A DNA stretch of 11,363 bases from Methanosarcina sp. (GCA_017883485.1 JADGNM010000047.1:1-11363); one strand, 5' to 3'; counted from the stretch's first letter, positions 1 to 5,238 are shown. Made by a program: numbers and translations. Notes: generated by a model not told the origin, from the sequence alone.

Positions 1-85
1 GAAGATGATCTTTAGGTACGAGTTTCTCATAAATTTCAGGTCCATAAACGAAAGTAGTCTGCTTTCCTTTTCTGGGAGAAAACAT
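1..85 (-). CDS. Transposase N-terminus, cut by the left window edge
   Basis: Read leftward from an ATG at 85, the frame stays open to the edge for 28 codons. The protein begins MFSPRKGKQTTFVYGPEIYE and goes on to an LVPKDHL stretch. From memory this resembles the start of DDE transposases of the IS1182/DUF772 type that are common in Methanosarcina, where a K-D-H-L-L/F-R-K-I segment opens the first conserved block. Only the first few percent of such a protein is visible, so neither the IS family nor its intactness can be settled. The AT-rich array just upstream (101-160) would lie in or next to the IS end and could hold its promoter. Family assignment is tentative; that this is a coding start is fairly likely. 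Confidence 0.55.
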   Translation of the reverse strand, partial: MFSPRKGKQTTFVYGPEIYEKLVPKDHL

Positions 86-100
86 AATATCACTAAGAAT

Positions 101-160
101 TAAATAGTTTTATTTTTTAATAAATAGATCTACTTGTATATAAATAGTTCTACTTGTGAC
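101..160. repeat. Three degenerate 20-bp tandem units beside the transposase
   Basis: Three consecutive 20-bp units start at 101, 121 and 141, and each opens with TAAATAG. The second (TAAATAGATCTACTTGTATA) and third (TAAATAGTTCTACTTGTGAC) match at 16 of 20 positions. The first shares mainly the TAAATAG head and an AT-rich tail. The array lies 16 bp upstream of the transposase start codon. It may be sub-terminal transposase-binding repeats, the IS end, or a promoter array. No matching inverted copy is visible because the other IS end is outside the window. Confidence 0.5.
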
Positions 161-400
161 AGAAACGGAGAAAATAAAACGTATAACATTTTATTATATA
201 TTAGACAGTTGGGTACTTTTGCGACACTATCATTATAAAGCATATTTCTAGATGTAAAGGAATTGGTAAAGATGAATTTCAATATTTATGAAGAAAAGGC
301 GACTCATGGCTTTGTGTTCATTGTAGGACTTGCCGGTTGAATTGAGAAATCAATGCATCAAAACCTCTAACTAGTTGGAGGATAAATTTAATCAATCTGA

Positions 401-541
401 CTACAACTTGATTTTGTACTTCAAATGCTTAAGGCCTATATAAATTATCGAAGGCACACTAACCACACCAATTATTAAGACCAGTACAAAAGCTGCCAGT
501 GCTGCTATCAAACTCATGGCGATCCCATGCTTTTTTCTCAT
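401..541 (-). CDS. 46-residue single-pass membrane mini-protein
   Basis: A leftward ORF starts with ATG at 541 and stops with TAG at 401-403. The protein is basic at the N-terminus (MRKKHG), followed by about 25 uninterrupted hydrophobic residues (roughly 7-35, including LIAALAAFVLVLIIGVVSV). It ends in a Lys-rich tail (LKHLKYKIKL). This is one transmembrane helix flanked by positive charges at both ends. A Shine-Dalgarno motif GAGGT lies at 553-549 with a 7-nt spacer to the ATG, and an AT-rich TATA-like stretch lies near 576-585. Good ribosome-binding site and clean topology argue for a real gene despite its size. I do not recognise the family. It is isolated, with no operon partner on its strand. 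Confidence 0.5.
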   Translation of the reverse strand: MRKKHGIAMSLIAALAAFVLVLIIGVVSVPSIIYIGLKHLKYKIKL

Positions 542-951
542 ATCGTCTACCTCATAAAGTGATTTTATGTTAGATCTTATTTAGAACTTACGCGGGCAGC
601 TGAGAATCAACAGCATTAGCCCCCTAACTATCGAATAAGTAAATTTGATCACAAAATCCGTAATGGATTGTTTTGTGCTCCAGGTATTCAGACTCTGTAT
701 ACGAAATTAGTCATTAGGGTTCCGTATACCTTTGATTCTCCCTCGCTATCGACTTTAGACTCATTGAAAAACTTACCTTAACATCTGAAGAGCATATTTA
801 ATCCATATTCTTTAAACCATCGATTTATCACGGACAGCCGGTGTAAATTGTACAGGTCGTCCCGAGATATAACTATCTAAATATAATAATAAATAACAGA
901 ATCGGCAGGTTTATAGACATAGCAGTAATCCCACGATGAGTAGGGTTAAAA
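542..951. other. 410-bp intergenic stretch, mostly empty
   Basis: No convincing gene is seen here. It contains the putative promoter of the mini-protein on its left, a short inverted repeat GTATACG (697-703) / CGTATAC (723-729), and the TATA box of the transglutaminase-like gene on its right. A leftward 32-codon open stretch at 778-872 reads like protein (it includes INRWFKEYGLNMLF) but has no usable start and is taken as chance or a remnant. Confidence 0.5.
877..890 (+). promoter_or_regulatory. TATA box of the transglutaminase-like gene
   Basis: The stretch CTAAATATAATAAT resembles an archaeal box A. It is centred about 68 bp before the ATG at 952, which would place transcription start near 910 and give a leader of roughly 40 nt. 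The leader has only a weak GGG-containing purine stretch in front of the ATG. Confidence 0.4.
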
Positions 952-1464
952 ATGTCTAAAATGATACTCTATCTGGTGGGGTTCATGGTGGGATTAGGAT
1001 ATCCAATGGCTGGAGTTGTAACAGATAGTGTTCATCCGCACACCGGCATATCATATTACGTAGGTGCGGATGGCCACAGGATAACGCTTGTACAAAATGC
1101 CAGCGCCATCGATACGACTTACGCCCAGTTACTAAAGTTCATAGCATCTGATACAACTGATCAAATTGAATATAAGAAAGGACAGTTTACATGCGGCGAT
1201 TATGCTGAACGTGTCCAGAACAATGCTGAAAAAGCAGGCATACGGTGTGCCTGGGTTAGTGTTGATTTTATAGACGCCGCGGGTCACGCTTGCAATGCAT
1301 TTAATACTACAGATAGAGGCCTGGTGTTCATTGATTGTACTAATGGCGATGCCTATGTTGTTATGCAAATCGGGCAGTTCTGTGCGCCTACACCACTTAA
1401 TCCGAACGCGGGCTATTCGATAAAACCGCTTGGGATCTTGAAAAATTACGATATTTACTGGTGA
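952..1464 (+). CDS. Secreted transglutaminase-like cysteine hydrolase
   Basis: The protein has 170 residues and begins with a hydrophobic segment (about residues 4-22) that looks like a signal peptide or anchor. The rest has the Cys-His-Asp arrangement of the transglutaminase-like fold: C81 in FTCGDYAERVQ, H112 in AAGHACNAF, and D128 in VFIDCTNGD. The spacing and the surrounding helix after the Cys fit small archaeal members of that superfamily. Such proteins usually act as proteases or amidases, or they bind peptide or cell-surface substrates; the substrate here cannot be inferred. Extra cysteines (C99, C114, C129, C144) could form disulfides outside the cell. No operon partner is present, and the next gene converges on it. 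A second in-frame ATG at codon 4 is an alternative start. Confidence 0.7.
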   Translation: MSKMILYLVGFMVGLGYPMAGVVTDSVHPHTGISYYVGADGHRITLVQNASAIDTTYAQLLKFIASDTTDQIEYKKGQFTCGDYAERVQNNAEKAGIRCAWVSVDFIDAAGHACNAFNTTDRGLVFIDCTNGDAYVVMQIGQFCAPTPLNPNAGYSIKPLGILKNYDIYW

Positions 1465-1469
1465 ATTAC

Positions 1470-1560
1470 ACCCGAGTTTCGCCACCCGAGTTTCGCTTCG
1501 GGAGCACGAGGTCCTTTTCGCTACGCTCAAGAGGACTAATTGATGTTCATAATTCCGCTC
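1470..1560. repeat. REP-like palindromic intergenic element
   Basis: The element starts with a 14-bp direct duplication: ACCCGAGTTTCGCC at 1470-1483 and ACCCGAGTTTCGCT at 1484-1497. The second copy continues into TCGGG, so CCCGA/TCGGG can form a short stem. It is followed by an imperfect hairpin built on GGTCCTTTT ... AAGAGGAC (about 1511-1536), with CGCTACGCTC in the loop. A third stem, TCCG ... CGGA, lies at about 1554-1571. GC-rich palindromic blocks of this kind recur between genes in Methanosarcina genomes. Sitting between two convergent stop codons, it may also act as a bidirectional termination structure. Confidence 0.55.
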
Positions 1561-1572
1561 GCTCAAACGGAC

Positions 1573-1620
1573 TTATTTTTATGTAAAAAACATGATAAAA
1601 TATAGTAAAACAAATTTTAA
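1573..1620 (-). terminator. T-rich terminator of exodeoxyribonuclease III gene
   Basis: Immediately past the stop codon at 1623, the leftward strand is strongly T-rich, with several T runs (TTTGTTTTAC, ATATTTTATC, GTTTTTTAC). Archaeal RNA polymerase terminates at such oligo-T tracts without needing a strong hairpin. Confidence 0.5.
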
Positions 1621-1622
1621 AC

Positions 1623-2399
1623 CTAAAATTCAAGTTCAAGCCCTACTGGACAGTGATCCGAGCCTGTTATTTCGCTGTAAATCGGGGCAGATTTTACATT
1701 ATCCCGAAGGTTTTCGCTGACTAAGAAATAGTCCAGCCGCCAGCCAACGTTTCTTTCGCGAGCACGGGTTCTCACCGACCACCAGGAATAGTTTCCACCG
1801 TCTGTGTTGAACATGCGGAAGGTGTCAATGTATCCGGAAGCGAAGAACCTGTCCATCCAGGCCCGTTCTTCGGGAAGAAAACCTGAGATAGTCTCGTTTT
1901 CTTTGGGGCGGGCGAGATCGATTTCTTTGTGAGCTGTATTTACATCCCCGCAGATGACAAGCTTTTTGCCTTCGGCTTTGAGGGCGTTTGAGTAATTAAA
2001 AAAGAAGTCGTAAAAAGCCATTTTGTAGTCCAGGCGCTCCTGAGAAGCTTTTCCGTTAGGGAAGTAAACATTCATTAGAATAAAATCTTCATAGTCGACC
2101 CTGAGGAAGCGGCCTTCCCGGTCAAATATCTCGAATCCCATGCCAGTTTCAACGTTCAGGGGCTTTTTCTTTGAAAAGGTTCCTACCCCGCTGTAGCCGT
2201 TCTGTTCTGCTGATACGAAGTAATTGTAATAGCCTGGAATGTTCTTGACTTCCCTCGGAAGCTTATCAGGAGAAACTTTAGTTTCCTGGATACAGACAGT
2301 ATCGAACTTTTGCGCCAACAAAAAGTCGAGGAAGCCTTTTTTAATTGCAGCCCGAAGGCCATTGACGTTCCAGGAAATGAGGTTGTAGTGCCCGGACAT
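1623..2399 (-). CDS. xth: Exodeoxyribonuclease III / AP endonuclease
   Basis: The protein has 258 residues, the normal length for the ExoIII (Xth/ExoA) class of the endonuclease/exonuclease/phosphatase fold. It cuts DNA 5' to abasic sites and removes 3' blocking groups in base excision repair. All catalytic blocks are visible in order: SWNVNG with N11, IQETKV with metal ligand E39, NVYFPNG with Y112, CGDVNTAH with D152 and N154, a DNA-contacting WWSVRTRARERNVGWRLDY block with D223, and the terminal SDHCPV with D248/H249. No block is missing, so the enzyme should be active. The ATG at 2399 is preceded by AGGTGAT at a good spacing, which fixes the start. It is monocistronic on its strand, with a T-rich terminator behind it. 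Confidence 0.93.
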   Translation of the reverse strand: MSGHYNLISWNVNGLRAAIKKGFLDFLLAQKFDTVCIQETKVSPDKLPREVKNIPGYYNYFVSAEQNGYSGVGTFSKKKPLNVETGMGFEIFDREGRFLRVDYEDFILMNVYFPNGKASQERLDYKMAFYDFFFNYSNALKAEGKKLVICGDVNTAHKEIDLARPKENETISGFLPEERAWMDRFFASGYIDTFRMFNTDGGNYSWWSVRTRARERNVGWRLDYFLVSENLRDNVKSAPIYSEITGSDHCPVGLELEF

Positions 2400-2440
2400 T
2401 CTTTATCACCTTATTATGGCTCAAGAAAAAATGTGTATGA

Positions 2441-2584
2441 TTAAATGTAGTACTCGACATAGAAGCGGTAAGCAACCTGAAAATTCTTCCAAATTTTTGT
2501 CTTCAGATCTATCTGGCTCTGGTTTAAAGTCTGACTGGCCGGTCCTGTAAACCTTTTCTTCGACGTTTTTGAAGGTTGCTTCAC
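2441..2584 (-). CDS. Possible 47-residue basic ORF, doubtful
   Basis: A leftward ORF runs from a GTG at 2584 to TAA at 2441-2443, directly downstream of the 107-residue gene on the same strand. The predicted protein is Lys/Gln-rich at first (VKQPSKTSKKRFTG) and aromatic at the end (VAYRFYVEYYI). No ribosome-binding motif precedes the GTG. It could be a small downstream cistron or just an open stretch. The composition looks somewhat protein-like, which is the only support. Confidence 0.18.
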   Translation of the reverse strand: MKQPSKTSKKRFTGPASQTLNQSQIDLKTKIWKNFQVAYRFYVEYYI

Positions 2585-2595
2585 ATCTTATGTTT

Positions 2596-2919
2596 TTATG
2601 TTTTCCGGAAGCTGAGTCTTAAAGCTGTCATATTTTCTGCATAGGTGCTTGAGAATTCTTCCATCTCTTCCGGACTGAAAGACTCTTTACCTGCGGGGCT
2701 GTAGTTTACCTCAACTATCAATCCTTCCTTGCTCAGTAAATCCGCCCAGAAGCCGTAAAGTTCAGTCCCATCTATTTTGTAATCCTGGAGCTCGAAGCCT
2801 CTCGTTATTGTGTTCTTGATCTTACCCTCTTCATTATTCGATTCAGAGAGTAGATATATAAAAACGATCTTAAAAAAATTTCTATTTGGCTCAACCTGTT
2901 TATTTAATTCTGTTACCAT
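2596..2919 (-). CDS. Hypothetical 107-residue acidic protein
   Basis: I do not recognise this protein. It has a short hydrophobic patch near the N-terminus (FFKIVFIYLL, about residues 15-24), then a hydrophilic acidic body with alternating strand- and helix-like segments (GFELQDYKIDGTELYGFWADLL, split here at about residue 41, then LIVEVNYSPAG and an acidic helix PEEMEEF). No Cys or metal motif is present. The start is uncertain: no Shine-Dalgarno motif precedes the ATG at 2919, and a TATA-like TTTATATATC lies inside the ORF near 2852-2862, so translation may begin later or the 5' end may be degraded. The mid and C-terminal parts read as genuine protein. Confidence 0.5.
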   Translation of the reverse strand: MVTELNKQVEPNRNFFKIVFIYLLSESNNEEGKIKNTITRGFELQDYKIDGTELYGFWADLLSKEGLIVEVNYSPAGKESFSPEEMEEFSSTYAENMTALRLSFRKT

Positions 2920-2981
2920 CCATTTGGTTAATGAAATAAGTTAAAAGGACGAAACACTGCAAGCCATAACCATGATGCTGC

Positions 2982-3019
2982 ACAGAAACTTAGCAAATTA
3001 CAGAAACGCAGCAAACGTT
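2982..3019. repeat. Imperfect tandem repeat, 18/20-bp units
   Basis: Two adjacent units, ACAGAAACTTAGCAAATT (2982-2999) and ACAGAAACGCAGCAAACGTT (3000-3019), share the pattern ACAGAAAC..AGCAAA, and a third ACAG follows. It lies between the hypothetical gene and the ubiquitin-like gene. The function is unknown, and it may be chance or a small binding array. Confidence 0.3.
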
Positions 3020-3049
3020 ACAGATAAGTGAAAAAAGCTGAAATCACAT

Positions 3050-3092
3050 TATAAATAAAAAATTGTAATAAAGAAGAGAGCGCCTTTCAGGC
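3050..3092 (-). terminator. Hairpin plus T-rich terminator of the ubiquitin-like operon
   Basis: On the leftward strand, just after the stop of the ubiquitin-like gene, GCCTGAAAGGC (3092-3082) can form a 4-bp stem. It is followed by a T-rich run that includes a TTTTTTATTTAT stretch at about 3063-3050. Position and base composition fit transcription termination for the gene pair upstream. Confidence 0.5.
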
Positions 3093-3095
3093 AGG

Positions 3096-3308
3096 TCAAC
3101 CCCCTGTGACAACTCTTAAAATTGTAAGTTTGTCAGAAGTTACTGCCCCATCAAGAGGAACAGCATTCCCTTCATTTAATACAAGGACTGTTTCCTGATT
3201 TATTTTCAAGGTATCAAGCAGATCTTCGTAGGTAGTATTTTCAGCTATTTCTACGGTCTGCTCGGAAATCTCTCCAGCTTGGATTGTTACATGTACTTTT
3301 TTACTCAC
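3096..3308 (-). CDS. Ubiquitin-like small archaeal modifier / sulfur carrier (MoaD/ThiS type)
   Basis: The protein has 70 residues and a beta-grasp pattern: an N-terminal hairpin (KVHVTIQAGEISEQTVEIAE), a short helix with a YEDLLDTLKI segment, the strands ETVLVLNEG and AVPLDG, and a final TILRVVTGG. The bare C-terminal Gly-Gly is the hallmark of sulfur carriers (ThiS, MoaD) and of archaeal ubiquitin-like modifiers (SAMPs). It is activated by adenylation by an E1-like enzyme to become a thiocarboxylate or to be attached to lysines. The start is a GTG at 3308 inside the GTGA that also ends the preceding cistron, so the two are translationally coupled. No thiamin or molybdopterin gene lies nearby, so sulfur carrier and protein modifier cannot be told apart. 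Confidence 0.82.
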   Translation of the reverse strand: MSKKVHVTIQAGEISEQTVEIAENTTYEDLLDTLKINQETVLVLNEGNAVPLDGAVTSDKLTILRVVTGG

Positions 3309-3433
3309 TCAGTAGATCCACCGCCGCTTGCCTGAATTTCATCTACGATTCCCTTTATTAACTTCTGCTCCAGTTCATGTTCTTTTTTGATGCCTTTGCG
3401 TTCTGCATTTCTTTTCTGGAACTTTCCCGTCAT
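3305..3433 (-). CDS. 42-residue Lys-rich mini-protein coupled to the ubiquitin-like gene
   Basis: ATG at 3433 is preceded by a GAGGAG motif about 8 nt upstream, a strong archaeal ribosome-binding site. The protein starts MTGKFQKRNAERKGIKKEHE, followed by a predicted helix (LEQKLIKGIVDEIQ) and a flexible tail ASGGGSTE. It is basic at the front, with about eight lysines, and amphipathic in the middle. Its TGA stop overlaps the GTG start of the ubiquitin-like gene by four bases (GTGA, 3308-3305). That overlap and the ribosome-binding site make the gene credible despite being only 42 codons. I do not recognise the family. A role as partner, substrate or regulator of the Gly-Gly protein is inference from coupling only. 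Confidence 0.7.
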   Translation of the reverse strand: MTGKFQKRNAERKGIKKEHELEQKLIKGIVDEIQASGGGSTE

Positions 3434-3889
3434 TTTCTATCTCCTCATGATTTTTCAGGTTTGCAACATAGTTGGTATAGATCCCTCAAAGCAAACTCAA
3501 TTGAATCTTTGAGACATATATCCAATAATTATAATGATTTTATGTTTTAATTAATTTGTGGTTAACGATGGGGCGGTTAACATATGTTTTTTCCACTACC
3601 ACAGACATCATCTATCCTGAATTTAGATAGCAAGCTACGTTAACAATGAGCCGGATTCTGTTAAACAAATTGACTGAAAAAGATCTGAAATTGCGTTAAG
3701 AAGACGAATCCTGAGATAATTTATTCAAAGGCTTAAAATCTGTGGAGAACTGGACATTATGAGAAAAATACCTCAAAAATGGACAAAAAGTACTAATAGG
3801 AGATATGTTTGGATAAAATAAAATCGAGAAAAAACTAAGGCTGAGAAATATTAAATTCTCTTGATTCGTTTTTTTTCGATAATATTAGA
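3434..3889. other. 456-bp non-coding stretch between the modifier operon and the tRNAs
   Basis: Apart from the promoter region and inverted repeat on its right-hand strand start (3485-3540), I see no gene. Two copies of GGTTAAC lie at 3560-3566 and 3575-3581, each holding the palindrome GTTAAC, 15 bp apart. A small inverted repeat CTATC ... GATAG occurs near 3612-3630. A few ORFs of 17-25 codons lack ribosome-binding sites. The stretch is AT-rich and looks like decayed or regulatory DNA. Confidence 0.5.
3485..3513 (-). promoter_or_regulatory. Inverted repeat in the leader/promoter of the ubiquitin-like operon
   Basis: A perfect 7-bp inverted repeat, CTCAAAG (3485-3491) / CTTTGAG (3507-3513), encloses 15 bases that contain CAATTG. 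It lies 52-80 bp before the ATG of the 42-residue gene, next to the TATA-like ATATAT (3516-3521) and TTATAATTA (about 3530-3538). It could be an operator for a dimeric repressor or a 5'-leader hairpin; the sequence alone does not decide. Confidence 0.4.
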
Positions 3890-3961
3890 TACATCAGCCG
3901 GGATTCGAACCCGGGTTCGAGCGTTGGCAACGCCCGGTGATGACCGCTACACTACTGATGT
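3890..3961 (-). tRNA. tRNA-Gly(GCC)
   Basis: The leftward strand folds as a 72-nt cloverleaf. The acceptor ACATCAG/CTGATGT has 7 bp, the D-arm is GTGTAGCGGTCATCAC, and the anticodon stem GGGCG/CGCTC holds loop TTGCCAA, giving anticodon GCC (reads GGC, glycine). The variable loop has 4 nt, and the T-arm is CCGGG-TTCGAAT-CCCGG. The discriminator is A and no CCA is encoded. The terminal acceptor pair reads A1-U72 rather than the usual G1-C72, which is worth noting. It is the last of three co-directional tRNAs and begins 4 nt after the CCA of tRNA-Phe. Confidence 0.9.
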
Positions 3962-3965
3962 GATA

Positions 3966-4040
3966 TGGTGCCCAGACCCGGATTCGAACCGGGGACAACT
4001 GCCTCTTCAGGGCAGCGCTCTCCCACTGAGCTACCTGGGC
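3966..4040 (-). tRNA. tRNA-Phe(GAA) with encoded CCA
   Basis: The acceptor GCCCAGG pairs with TCTGGGC (one G-U), the D-arm is GCTCAGTGGGAGAGC, and the anticodon stem CTGCC/GGCAG holds loop CTGAAGA, giving anticodon GAA (phenylalanine). The variable loop is TTGTC and the T-arm is CCCGG-TTCGAAT-CCGGG. Discriminator A is followed directly by CCA in the DNA (3968-3966), unlike its two neighbours. Without CCA the tRNA spans 3969-4040, 72 nt. It probably shares a transcript with tRNA-Val upstream and tRNA-Gly downstream. Confidence 0.95.
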
Positions 4041-4138
4041 AGGCAGACATATATAACAATACCGATAATTCTACGTAAGTTCCACACAAAAATGTGGTGG
4101 TTTTAACTTTCCAGAAAAATCTCCGGCAAGTTGTTGGA

Positions 4139-4212
4139 TGGGCCCGCTGAGATTCGAACTCAGGACCTCCGCCATGTCAAGGCGACGTCATAACCGTCTA
4201 GACCACGAGCCC
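4139..4212 (-). tRNA. tRNA-Val(GAC)
   Basis: A 74-nt cloverleaf: acceptor GGGCTCG/CGGGCCC (one U-G), D-arm GTCTAGACGGTTATGAC, and anticodon stem TCGCC/GGCGG with loop TTGACAT, giving anticodon GAC (valine). The variable loop is AGGTC and the T-arm is CTGAG-TTCGAAT-CTCAG. The discriminator is A and CCA is not encoded. It is the first tRNA of the leftward cluster and has a good TATA box about 58 bp upstream. The 98-nt spacer to tRNA-Phe holds a small hairpin (CCACA ... TGTGG, 4082-4097). Confidence 0.95.
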
Positions 4213-4262
4213 TATTATTAGGTTTCCTTCTCGCACAGAATGCAACTCCATAGTACACATCA

Positions 4263-4406
4263 TTATTTATATAAGTTTTGGATGGCCCGGGTATTTTCTA
4301 CTCGACGCAGTCTTGAAAATGTTAAAACATTTTGCACCGTTTGTAACCGATTTTCCATTCCAGTTCCAATTGAGTAACGTTTTTCTTGAATCGCTGTTTC
4401 CCACAT
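4263..4406 (-). CDS. Possible 47-residue ORF with a strong ribosome-binding site
   Basis: ATG at 4406 is preceded by GAGGTG (4419-4414), a near-perfect complement to the archaeal 16S 3' end, with a 7-nt spacer. The protein starts MWETAIQEKRYSIGTGMENR and continues through a hydrophobic/basic helix (VQNVLTFSRLRRVE) to a short tail. Its stop codon abuts the TATA box of the tRNA cluster. I do not recognise it. An opposite-strand ORF at 4313-4498 overlaps it and lacks comparable signals. The only positive evidence is the ribosome-binding site. The remaining DNA in the gap 4213-4528 shows no other gene. Confidence 0.28.
   Translation of the reverse strand: MWETAIQEKRYSIGTGMENRLQTVQNVLTFSRLRRVENTRAIQNLYK
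4264..4275 (-). promoter_or_regulatory. TATA box of the tRNA cluster
   Basis: The leftward strand reads CTTATATAAATA, a near-ideal archaeal box A, centred about 58 bp before tRNA-Val. Transcription would start near 4244, leaving a leader of about 30 nt to be trimmed. No equally placed box precedes tRNA-Phe or tRNA-Gly, which supports one polycistronic tRNA transcript. Confidence 0.55.
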
Positions 4407-4528
4407 TATTTTCCACCTCAAAGAACGCCAAATATTTACAGCAGGCAGGCACAAAAGCAGTGAAAGAAATGTTCGAAATGAAAAAGCGGCAGAAGTAAAC
4501 TTTTCGCATCTTTATAGGGGCATTTAGA

Positions 4529-5132
4529 ATGATTTCCAGCAAAACCGACAGGCTAAACAGTAGTAGTACAAAGAGTGATAGGTTGTTAGGGAACGACAAT
4601 CCTTATAGTATTATTACTGTCCCAATGGGATATTCAAACTCCTACCTGATAATCTCAGGCAGCCGAGGAATTCTTGTGGACGCAGGATACACGGGCAAAA
4701 TCAAAAACCTCCAAGCTGTTCTCGAAAATAACAATCTCACGTTTTCCGATATAGTTCTGATAGTCCTCACCCACACCCATTGTGACCACGTGGGCTGCCT
4801 TGCTGAAATAAAAGAGAAAAGCGGGGCAAAAGTCCTGGTTCATGCAGAAGACAAGGAATACCTGGAAAAAGGCATGACTCCTTTTCCCAGGCCATACTGC
4901 CGGCTGTATGAGTCTCGTCATTGAAAATAAAGTCATATTCGTTGGGGATACCCTTTTCAATGTCATCCCCGGGACAGTTTTCCCCCCATTTGCAAATAAT
5001 GTACCCGACCTTTTAAAGAGCTGGGAAAAGTTGATTGCTACTGGGTGCAGGACTTTTTACCCCGGCCATGGCAAATCCGTAACTTTCCAGAAACTGAAGG
5101 AATCATACGAAAAGAAGAAAAAGGAGAAGTAA
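4529..5132 (+). pseudogene. Metallo-beta-lactamase-fold hydrolase broken by internal deletion
   Basis: The first frame (4529-4924) holds a normal N-terminal half: a substrate-side strand YSNSYLIISG, ILVDAGY, and the zinc motif THTHCDHVG with H82, H84, D86 and H87. It then runs to YLEKGMTPFP and breaks off into unrelated residues and a stop. The other frame, from about 4890, resumes with GHTAGCMSLVIENKVIFVGDTLFN, cited here in part as GHTAGC (third zinc His) and VFVGDTL-like VIFVGDTLF (metal-bridging Asp). It ends with FYPGHGKSV (last His) and a Lys-rich tail at 5132. Compared with intact relatives, several tens of residues between PFP and GHTAGC are missing and the frame is shifted, so an out-of-frame deletion near 4885-4892 is the simplest explanation. 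The protein should be inactive. The family covers glyoxalase II-like and other thioester hydrolases; the substrate is unknown. Confidence 0.8.
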
Positions 5133-5203
5133 AGGGCATGCTTAACTGTCCCCTCCATATCTGGATATCACCTTTAAAGTGTCTAATTCTCAGGCATCCT
5201 ACC

Positions 5204-5213
5204 CTCTAAAATA
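5204..5213 (+). promoter_or_regulatory. Putative TATA box of the COG1900 gene
   Basis: CTCTAAAATA lies about 30 bp before the ATG at 5239, where no Shine-Dalgarno motif is present. This spacing would give an almost leaderless mRNA. The sequence match is moderate. Confidence 0.35.
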
Positions 5214-5238
5214 GAATGAACACAATATACCGGCTAAC

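Noticed and set aside
271..339. 22-codon rightward ORF (MNFNIYEEKATHGFVF...)
   Set aside because: Very short, with a weak ribosome-binding site and no family resemblance; a remnant cannot be excluded.
778..872. 32-codon leftward open stretch containing INRWFKEYGLNMLF
   Set aside because: No start codon apart from an internal GTG and no ribosome-binding site; protein-like look alone is not enough.
1132..1566. 144-codon leftward ORF
   Set aside because: It lies antisense to the transglutaminase-like gene, runs through the REP-like element and has no protein-like motif.
3871..3878. Run of eight T near the tRNA-Gly as a terminator
   Set aside because: The T run is on the rightward strand; the tRNA cluster is transcribed leftward and would read A here.
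3861..4106. 81-codon rightward ORF
   Set aside because: It reads through the antisense of tRNA-Gly and tRNA-Phe; the cloverleaf structures explain the region.
4313..4498. 61-codon rightward ORF
   Set aside because: Overlaps the better-supported leftward ORF, has no ribosome-binding site, and its start part is the antisense of that ORF.
4267..4599. 110-codon leftward ORF
   Set aside because: Overlaps the start of the metallo-beta-lactamase gene on the opposite strand and has no supporting start signal.
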